This document shows positions 57,876-64,000 of a stretch of 64,000 nucleotides of DNA, in pieces. Position numbers and translations under genes: made by a program. The DNA lies in contig NZ_AGRW01000053.1 in the NCBI RefSeq assembly GCF_000255555.1, positions 62,001 through 126,000 of the forward strand, given 5' to 3'. Each line of letters starts with the position of its first letter. Within the stretch, counting starts at the first letter, position 1. The stretch comes from Treponema saccharophilum DSM 2985. GTDB taxonomy: Bacteria; Spirochaetota; Spirochaetia; Treponematales; Treponemataceae. The notes under the pieces are model-generated. The model saw only the letters and a list, made by a program, of their open reading frames with translations. It did not search any database and was not told the DNA's origin.

Positions 57876-59645
57876 ATGAATTTCAAGAAAAACGATGTTT
57901 TCGTGTTCCTGTCGTATTTCAGGGGACACGCAGGGCTTTTTGCCGCCGACATCGCTTTTGCGGTCGTCATTTCCGCAATCGACATAGCGTTCCCGGTTCT
58001 TTCGCGGCACACGCTCAACGGGATTCTGCCGCGCTATTCGTCTGCGCCCGAGCAGACGGCAAAAGCGTTCGCAATCGTCGTCGCGGCAGGATTCGCGCTC
58101 TATTTTTTGAGGACGGCGGCGCAATGGTTCATAAGCTATTTCGGGCATCTGTTCGGGGTGTACGTCGAGGCGGCAATGAGGCGCGACGTTTTCACGCACA
58201 TAGAGAACCAGGGCTTCGGCTTTTTCGACAAGAACAGGACGGGAAAGATAATGAGCCGCGCATCCACGGACCTTTTCGAGATTGCGGAGCTCGCGCACCA
58301 CGGACCGGAAGACCTCATAATCTCAGTCCTCACGCTCGGCGGCGCGTTTTTCGTGATGATGAGAATACGCTGGCAGCTCGCGCTCATCGTCTTCGTCTCG
58401 CTTCCCGTGATGGTCCTGATGACGCATTTCTGCAAGAAAAGGCTGATGAAAACGAGCAAGGAAGTCAAATCTCAGACGGCGGAGATAAACGCCGCGCTCG
58501 AAAGCTCCATCTCTGGCGCGCGGATAACGAAAGTGTTCACGAACGAGGAATACGAAATCAAAAAATTCGCGGAATCGAACGCATCGTTCGTCTCGGCAAA
58601 GAAAATCTATTACAAGGCTATGGCGGGATTCAGGAGCGGAATGGATTTCGCGACGCACATCCTGAACGTGCTCGTCCTCGCCGTCGGAGGTTTTTTCATC
58701 ATAAAGGGAAAGATGACAGTAGGCGACCTCGTTGCGGCGAACCTTTTCGTCGCGGCGTTCCTCCAGCCGATACGGCGGCTCACGAATTTCGTCGAGCAGT
58801 TCTCCACGGGAATGGCGGGATTCGCGCGCTTCCGCGAGCTTATGGAGACGCACGAAGAAATGGCGGAATCCCCCGACGCCGCCGAGATAAAAAACTGCCG
58901 GGGAGACATCGAGTACAAGAACGTCTCGTTCGGGTACGGAAGCGGAACGGACGTCGTGGAGAACGTCTCCCTTTCGATTCCCGCGGGAAAGACCGTCGCG
59001 CTTGTCGGGCTGTCCGGCGGAGGAAAGACGACGCTCTGCCATCTTCTTCCGCGCTTCTATGAGCAGCGTTCCGGCGAGATTCTCCTCGACGGGACGGACA
59101 CGCGGAACATCACCCTCAAAAGCCTCCGGAAGCAAATCGGGTTCGTTCAGCAGGACGTTTTCCTTTTCGCGAGCACGATAAAAGAAAACATCGCATACGG
59201 AAAACCCGGCGCGAGCGACGAAGAAATCGAGGAGGCGGCTCGGCGCGCGGAAATTCTCGGCGACATACAGGAAATGAGCGGCGGGTTCGACACAATCGTC
59301 GGCGAGCGCGGGATAAAGCTTTCCGGCGGGCAGAAGCAGCGGGTCGCAATCGCGCGCGTGTTCCTCAAAAATCCGCCAATCCTTGTCCTCGACGAGGCGA
59401 CGAGCGCGCTCGATTCCGTGACGGAGCAGAAAATCCAGGGCGCGTTCAGGGAACTTTCGAAGGGGCGCACGACGATTGTCATCGCGCACAGGCTCAGCAC
59501 GATAAAACACGCCGACATCATCGCGGTCGTCGGCAACAAGGGAATCGTCGAGCAGGGAACGCACGAGGAGCTTATGAAAAAAGGCGGCGAATACAGCATG
59601 CTTTACAAAGCCCAGATGCACACTGAAATGGAGAACGAATTGTGA
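57876..59645 (+). CDS. ABC exporter (fused permease and ATPase, MsbA-like)
   Basis: 589 residues from ATG 57876, which has AAGGAG 6 nt upstream. The transmembrane domain with six helices (about 20-305) includes GLFAADIAFAVVISAIDIAF and MSRASTDLFEIAELAHHGPE. The nucleotide-binding domain (about 335-580) has Walker A GLSGGGKTTL, Q-loop IGFVQQDVFLFASTIKENIA, signature LSGGQKQRVAIARV, Walker B ILVLDEATSALD and the H-loop IAHRLS. It exports lipid, peptide or drug; the substrate is unknown. A full transporter would be a homodimer, since no partner half-transporter is adjacent. Its stop overlaps the start of the AAA+ gene by 4 nt. Confidence 0.95.
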   Translation: MNFKKNDVFVFLSYFRGHAGLFAADIAFAVVISAIDIAFPVLSRHTLNGILPRYSSAPEQTAKAFAIVVAAGFALYFLRTAAQWFISYFGHLFGVYVEAAMRRDVFTHIENQGFGFFDKNRTGKIMSRASTDLFEIAELAHHGPEDLIISVLTLGGAFFVMMRIRWQLALIVFVSLPVMVLMTHFCKKRLMKTSKEVKSQTAEINAALESSISGARITKVFTNEEYEIKKFAESNASFVSAKKIYYKAMAGFRSGMDFATHILNVLVLAVGGFFIIKGKMTVGDLVAANLFVAAFLQPIRRLTNFVEQFSTGMAGFARFRELMETHEEMAESPDAAEIKNCRGDIEYKNVSFGYGSGTDVVENVSLSIPAGKTVALVGLSGGGKTTLCHLLPRFYEQRSGEILLDGTDTRNITLKSLRKQIGFVQQDVFLFASTIKENIAYGKPGASDEEIEEAARRAEILGDIQEMSGGFDTIVGERGIKLSGGQKQRVAIARVFLKNPPILVLDEATSALDSVTEQKIQGAFRELSKGRTTIVIAHRLSTIKHADIIAVVGNKGIVEQGTHEELMKKGGEYSMLYKAQMHTEMENEL

Positions 59646-61966
59646 GAAGACTGTACAATGCGACAAGGGGAGCGGGAGATTCCGTGATGTCGCTTTCCGA
59701 AGACGAATGCTGCACGCTTGCCTTCTATCTCAGCAGGATTTTTGCGGAAAGCGAGAACGGCGACATCGTCGGCGATTACGCGGAGACTTTTTTCAAGATT
59801 GTGCGGCGGGCGAACAAAATCCAGTCGCTCGAATCAGTCGTCGCGGACGAGGTTTCGTCGATGGAATCGCGCGGGCTTTTGACGCCCATATCGAAGAACG
59901 GCGAGCGGACGACGGCAATCGCAGAGAACGGGACGGAGATTCAGATTGCGCTCCCGACGTTCCGCGGCACGAAGACGAAGTACAAATTCGCCGAGGACTC
60001 GGAAATAGACGACGAGATTCCGCACGAGAACATCCCGCACAAAGCCTACGAAATCAATTTCTACCGCGCGCTGCTTCTTTCCGACCGGCACGAGGGCATG
60101 TTCGCCGAGATAATTTCGCGCGTCTTCCAGTTCGGCGGCGGGAAGAAGATGTCGGACGGCGCCGTCAGGGCAGTCTGCGACACGAGCCCGGTCGCGTTCA
60201 TAAAGGACGCGGTAAACCTTTCCGAGAACGAGTCGCGCGTGCTGCTTTTCATCTACAGGATGAACGCGATTTCGGAGATGAGGGACATCTACACCCGCGA
60301 GGTTTTCGACAGGCTGAACGTGGTCTGCGAGAAGACGCTCGACATCGGCGCGGCAGAGATGAACACGATACTGCGGATGGACCAGAAACTCAAAGCGTTC
60401 GGCTTCCTTGAGGCGGACTGCGACATCCCGCAGGAGACGCTCGAATGCATCCGCTCGGGGAACATGGACGCGTTCTTCGCCGAAATTCTCAAGGAGGAGG
60501 ATGTCTCGCATTCGTTCAGCGCAGGAAGCTACGCAATCCCGCCCGAATCCATCGACATCGCGCAGATGCTCCTCAAGAACTCCAAGAACGTGAACATCCT
60601 GCTCTACGGAGCGCCCGGCTCGGGAAAGACGGAATTCGCAAAGACGCTCGCAAAGGAATGCTCCCTCCGCGCGTTCATTTTCAGGAACGACATGGAGCTG
60701 GACATGCTCGACAACCTGTTCTGCCGCCTCACCTGCCTTCTTTCGATAAACAAGGAGAATTCGCTGATTATAATCGACGAGGCGGACACGCTCCTCGAGA
60801 CGCGGAAATTCCTCTTCTCCATGTTCATCGACGGAAGCTCCTCGGCAAGGAAGGGAACCGTCAACAAGATTTTCGAGAACTGCAACAACAAAGTCATCTG
60901 GATTGTGAACCACACGCAGCAGATTGAGGAATCGACGAAGCGGAGATTCACGTACTCGATTCTGTTCAACGAGATGCCGGAAAAAATGCTGCGCTCAATC
61001 GCGGACAACGCGCTCAGGAAAGCATGCCGCTCGCGAAAAATAAGCCGGCACATGCACGGCATGATTCTCGATTTGTGCAGCCAGTACCACGTCACCGGCT
61101 CCTCCATCGAGAACATCGCGAAAACGCTCGAATGCATACCCGAGGGCTGCTCCGACGACGAAATCCTGCACGACGTGCGCAACGTCCTCGAATCGAATTC
61201 CGCGCTTCTGTACGGGAAAGCGAAGATGCGGCAGTTCGTCACGCCCTCATACGACGAGACCGTCCTGAACACGAGCATCCCCGCGGAAAAAATCATACGC
61301 ATGGTGGAGAACGCGCGCAAATTCAGCGAGCAGAACAAATCCGCGCAGAACGGAATACGGATGCTTTTCTACGGCGCTAGCGGGACGGGAAAAACGGAAT
61401 TCGCGCGGTACATCTCGCAGAAAATCGGGAAGAAAATTCTCCTCAAGCGCGTCTCCGACATCTCGGACAAGTACGTCGGCGAGAGCGAGAAGAACATACG
61501 CGCGGCGTTCGAGGAGGCGGAACAGACGGAGCAGATTCTGCTGTTCGACGAGGCGGATTCGTTCTTCACGTCGAGAAGCGGCGCCGAACACAGCTGGGAG
61601 CGGACGCAGGTGAACGAATTCCTGACGCAGATGGAGGAATTCTCGGGAATTCTCATCTGCACGACGAACATGAAGGAGACGATGGATCCCGCGATGAACA
61701 GGCGGTTCCACATTTGCGTCCAGTTCAACCCGCTCACAAAAGAAGGAATCGTGCGCCTTTTGAAAACTTATTTCGGGAAATACAAATTCAGCGCAGGAGA
61801 AATCGGGCGGATTTGCTCGCGCGGCACCGTGACCCCCGGCGATTTCGGCTCGCTTGCCGGAAGAATCAGGTTCATGGACGAAGAGGACGTCGACGCGCCG
61901 TTCATCGCCTCGGAGCTTCTGAAAATCCAGGACGACAAGAACGGCTCGAAGAAAATCGGCTTTTAG
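59642..61966 (+). CDS. Tandem AAA+ ATPase with unrecognised N-terminal domain
   Basis: 774 residues from GTG 59642 (GTGA overlap with the exporter stop). ATG 59687 (MSLSEDEC), with GGGAG 8 nt upstream, is an alternative start. Residues 1-310 form a mostly helical region that I do not recognise. AAA domain 1: Walker A GAPGSGKT (323-330), Walker B LIIIDEAD (about 375-382), Arg-finger-like STKRRF. AAA domain 2: Walker A GASGTGKT (578-585), pore-like KYVGESEKNIRAAFEEA, Walker B ILLFDEADS (about 631-639), sensor ICTTN and MNRRF. Domain 2 is the canonical one. The function is unknown; coupling to an exporter is notable. Confidence 0.88.
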   Translation: MRRLYNATRGAGDSVMSLSEDECCTLAFYLSRIFAESENGDIVGDYAETFFKIVRRANKIQSLESVVADEVSSMESRGLLTPISKNGERTTAIAENGTEIQIALPTFRGTKTKYKFAEDSEIDDEIPHENIPHKAYEINFYRALLLSDRHEGMFAEIISRVFQFGGGKKMSDGAVRAVCDTSPVAFIKDAVNLSENESRVLLFIYRMNAISEMRDIYTREVFDRLNVVCEKTLDIGAAEMNTILRMDQKLKAFGFLEADCDIPQETLECIRSGNMDAFFAEILKEEDVSHSFSAGSYAIPPESIDIAQMLLKNSKNVNILLYGAPGSGKTEFAKTLAKECSLRAFIFRNDMELDMLDNLFCRLTCLLSINKENSLIIIDEADTLLETRKFLFSMFIDGSSSARKGTVNKIFENCNNKVIWIVNHTQQIEESTKRRFTYSILFNEMPEKMLRSIADNALRKACRSRKISRHMHGMILDLCSQYHVTGSSIENIAKTLECIPEGCSDDEILHDVRNVLESNSALLYGKAKMRQFVTPSYDETVLNTSIPAEKIIRMVENARKFSEQNKSAQNGIRMLFYGASGTGKTEFARYISQKIGKKILLKRVSDISDKYVGESEKNIRAAFEEAEQTEQILLFDEADSFFTSRSGAEHSWERTQVNEFLTQMEEFSGILICTTNMKETMDPAMNRRFHICVQFNPLTKEGIVRLLKTYFGKYKFSAGEIGRICSRGTVTPGDFGSLAGRIRFMDEEDVDAPFIASELLKIQDDKNGSKKIGF

Positions 61967-61978
61967 AAGAAACGCCCG

Positions 61979-63751
61979 TCAGACTTCCTCAAGTTCCTCG
62001 ACGGTCTCGGCCGGCTCGTCGGACGAGGAAGCGTTCATGCTCTGGCGGCTTTCCATCTTGCGCCGCTCCTCCTGCGCGCGGTGCTCAAGATACGACTCGA
62101 TTTTCGGCTTCAGGTGCATGAACACATCGACGATGTCGGGATCGAAATGCGTCCCAGCCTCATCCGCAATCATGAGGAACGCTTTCTCGGCGGGAATCGA
62201 CGGCTTGTACACGCGCCGAGAGACTAGTGCGTCAAAGCAGTCGGCGACCGCGAGGATGCGCGCGCTCAAGGGGATGTTCGAGCCGACGAGGTTGCTCGGA
62301 TATCCTTTTCCGTCCCACCGCTCGTGATGGAACATCGCCACGTCGAGCGCCATCTGGAACGCGTCCTTGTCGACGACATCCTTGAAAATCTTCCTGATTA
62401 TCATGCCGCCCTGAATCGTGTGCTGCCTCATGACCTCCATCTCAATCGGGTCGAGCTTGGAATCCTTGAGGAGGATTTTGTCGGGAACCGTAATTTTCCC
62501 GATGTCATGGAGCGGCGCGGAATCGCAGATATTCTTCACGAAATCCTTCGTCACGATGCCGGGGAACATCCGCTTGAGGTAGAGCATCTCCGCAATCCAC
62601 TGCGAATAGACTTTCGTGTTCTTTATGTGCTCGCCCGTGTTACCGTCGCGCTCCTCGATGAGCGTCGCCATTCCTTCGATTACGCACGTCTGCATTGATA
62701 TGAGCTTGTTCGACTGCTCGATGCTCTCCGCGTTCTTCGCCTCGACTTCCTTCTCAAGGCGCTTTCGCTTGTTGTACGAGACGATGCACGAATACAGGAC
62801 AAGATAGATGATGATTACGATGCCGATTGCGTTCAGCACGATGCTTTCCATCAGTTTCCCGAAAAGCTCCGAATACGGAACGACGATAACGACGTACCAG
62901 TTGCTGATATCGACCTGGCTCGAAAAGACAATCGACCTTTCTTCGCCGAGCATGACATCGAAATGGACGCCCGATTCTGTCGTCTTCTTCGACGATTCGA
63001 TTATCCGCCCGACGAGCGCGCGGAAGTTCTCATCCACGTTTGCATCCTTGAGGACATGGCGCCCGATAAGACTCGGGTCGCGGTGCGTTATGATGAGAGA
63101 GCTTTTGTCGAGGATGAAGCCGACGCCCCTATCGTTCATCGAAATGTCGCGCGCGATTTCCTGAATAGCCTTCATAGAAATGTCGATGCAGATGACGCTC
63201 GAATAATCGGAAAGGAGGCGCGACACGGAAACAATCAGCGAGTGCGAAATCGGGTCGATGTACGGTGACGAGATGACGGGCTTTCCGCCGGCACGCACCG
63301 CGGAGATGAACCAGTCGTCGTTCTTCGAGAAATAATGCTCGGGAACGTTTTCCTTGAGCCCGTTGACGAATTTTCCGTTGACGATTCCGTGGATGTTCAG
63401 GAACGAGCCCGACTCCGAGCTGAGGTTCGCCATCGTCATCGAGCGGATGTATTTTTCTATTGTGCCATCAGGCGCGCCGTTCCCGACCATAAAATCGACC
63501 GTGTTGCAGGTCACTGAAAGGACATTGAATCCTTTGAGGAGGAAATTGTTGATTTTCTCGCTGACCTCGTTGACGGTCTTGCTCCCCACAGAGATTGAGT
63601 CGGCGCGGGAAATGGAATAGAAAGAAAAGAACGTATAAAGGACGAGGAAAATCAGCGCCGATGCGAGCATCAAGAGCGTGATTACGAACGAGCGGAGGCT
63701 GTCCTTTTCGTTTCTTCCGCCCGATTTGTTTTTGGAACACTTTTTAAACAT
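61979..63751 (-). CDS. CACHE-HD-GYP sensor, predicted c-di-GMP phosphodiesterase
   Basis: 590 residues. Membrane helices at about 20-45 (FVITLLMLASALIFLVLYTF) and 305-330 (IVLNAIGIVIIIYLVLYSCI) flank a periplasmic double-CACHE ligand-binding domain (PVISSPYIDPISHSLIVSVS is typical). The C-terminal HD-GYP domain (about 355-545) has NTGEHIKNT, SAPLHDIGKI, HHERWDGKGYP and RILAVADCFDALVSRR, with all metal and GYP residues present. It likely lowers c-di-GMP in response to an external ligand. The tail is rich in Glu and Ser. No Shine-Dalgarno; TATAAT is 5 nt before the ATG. It converges with the AAA+ gene (12 nt). Confidence 0.94.
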   Translation of the reverse strand: MFKKCSKNKSGGRNEKDSLRSFVITLLMLASALIFLVLYTFFSFYSISRADSISVGSKTVNEVSEKINNFLLKGFNVLSVTCNTVDFMVGNGAPDGTIEKYIRSMTMANLSSESGSFLNIHGIVNGKFVNGLKENVPEHYFSKNDDWFISAVRAGGKPVISSPYIDPISHSLIVSVSRLLSDYSSVICIDISMKAIQEIARDISMNDRGVGFILDKSSLIITHRDPSLIGRHVLKDANVDENFRALVGRIIESSKKTTESGVHFDVMLGEERSIVFSSQVDISNWYVVIVVPYSELFGKLMESIVLNAIGIVIIIYLVLYSCIVSYNKRKRLEKEVEAKNAESIEQSNKLISMQTCVIEGMATLIEERDGNTGEHIKNTKVYSQWIAEMLYLKRMFPGIVTKDFVKNICDSAPLHDIGKITVPDKILLKDSKLDPIEMEVMRQHTIQGGMIIRKIFKDVVDKDAFQMALDVAMFHHERWDGKGYPSNLVGSNIPLSARILAVADCFDALVSRRVYKPSIPAEKAFLMIADEAGTHFDPDIVDVFMHLKPKIESYLEHRAQEERRKMESRQSMNASSSDEPAETVEELEEV

Positions 63752-63756
63752 GCGCC

Positions 63757-63785
63757 ATTATATCACCGTTTTCGCCCTATTTGAA
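63757..63785 (-). promoter_or_regulatory. Promoter of the HD-GYP gene, leaderless layout
   Basis: TTCAAA (63785-63780), a 17-nt spacer and consensus TATAAT (63762-63757) on the minus strand. The -10 ends 5 nt before ATG 63751, so transcription should start at about the A of the ATG. Confidence 0.7.
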
Positions 63786-63827
63786 CAAACAACCGCCATC
63801 GAACAGGAGCAAAACGTCACGGAATTG

Positions 63828-63998
63828 TCAGCGCGGGGATTTGCAATGCGCGCATTTTCCCGATTTGTACGCCGCGCAGCCGCAGCAGCCGACGGGAACC
63901 CCGGAATCGCGGGCTTTCTTCTGGTCCTTCATGATGAGATGCACGGCGGCAAAAATCCACGCGGCGATAAAGGCGACGGCTATAGCGTTCGCGACCAT
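63828..63998 (-). CDS. FeoB-associated Cys-rich membrane protein
   Basis: A 56-residue protein reading MVANAIAVAFIAAWIFAAVH then LIMKDQKKARDSGVPVG and CCGCAAYKSGKCAHCKSPR. One N-terminal transmembrane helix is followed by a cytoplasmic basic stretch and a cluster of five cysteines (CCGC...C..C). This is the layout of the small FeoB-associated family found beside ferrous-iron transporters. The start is ATG 63998 at the window edge; an upstream start outside the window cannot be excluded. feoB/feoA would be expected just to the right. Confidence 0.8.
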   Translation of the reverse strand: MVANAIAVAFIAAWIFAAVHLIMKDQKKARDSGVPVGCCGCAAYKSGKCAHCKSPR

Positions 63999-64000
63999 AA

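Noticed and set aside
58323-59666. Minus-strand open frame of 447 codons
   Set aside because: Antisense to the ABC exporter and AAA+ start; all ABC motifs are on the other strand.

Overview
The window reads as a chromosomal segment of a spirochaete, most likely a host-associated Treponema. Three things support this. RpoB carries Asn where E. coli has Ser531, a residue reported in naturally rifampicin-resistant treponemes and borrelias. The ribosomal cluster has the trimmed content I associate with treponemes: no fusA, infA, map, adk or rpsD, tRNA-Trp beside secE, and a small zinc-ribbon gene after rplQ. HD-GYP signalling, polyphosphate genes and a KduI-type uronate isomerase fit a free-swimming gut or rumen species. 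A pectin-using rumen Treponema is my inference, not something the sequence proves.

Layout. Positions 1-3.8 kb, minus strand: a partial gene at the left edge, transketolase and an unknown 485-residue protein. Positions 3.9-32.0 kb, all minus strand: about 28 kb of uninterrupted transcription and translation genes. In transcription order these are tRNA-Thr, rpmG, tRNA-Trp, secE, nusG, rplK, rplA, rplJ, rplL, rpoB, rpoC, rpsL, rpsG, tuf, then the S10/spc/alpha genes rpsJ to rplQ, ending in a zinc-ribbon ORF and a strong terminator. Promoters before tRNA-Thr, rpsL and tuf, and hairpins at several junctions, divide this block into segments. Positions 32.1-43.8 kb: a secreted transglutaminase-like protein, serine O-acetyltransferase (plus strand), RadA, a four-gene TolC/adaptor/ATPase/permease export operon, and a TPR-TraB pair. 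Positions 44.0-51.3 kb, plus strand: a membrane-anchored protein of unknown function, an (alpha/alpha)6-barrel glycosidase, and the ppx-ppk polyphosphate pair. Positions 51.3-57.6 kb, minus strand: a MocR-type regulator, a phosphofructokinase, a beta-helix protein and kduI. Positions 57.8-64 kb: an ABC exporter overlapping a tandem-AAA+ ATPase (plus strand), then a CACHE/HD-GYP sensor and a FeoB-associated Cys-rich mini-protein (minus strand).

There is no CRISPR array, phage or transposon. The most notable non-textbook signals are these: six genes with a -10 hexamer 5-7 nt before the ATG and no Shine-Dalgarno (probable leaderless mRNAs); a 12-bp perfect hairpin touching the rpsJ ribosome-binding site, whose arm can pair with either of two GGAGG sequences; and an ABC exporter translationally coupled to an unusual tandem AAA+ protein with an unrecognised N-terminal region of about 300 residues.
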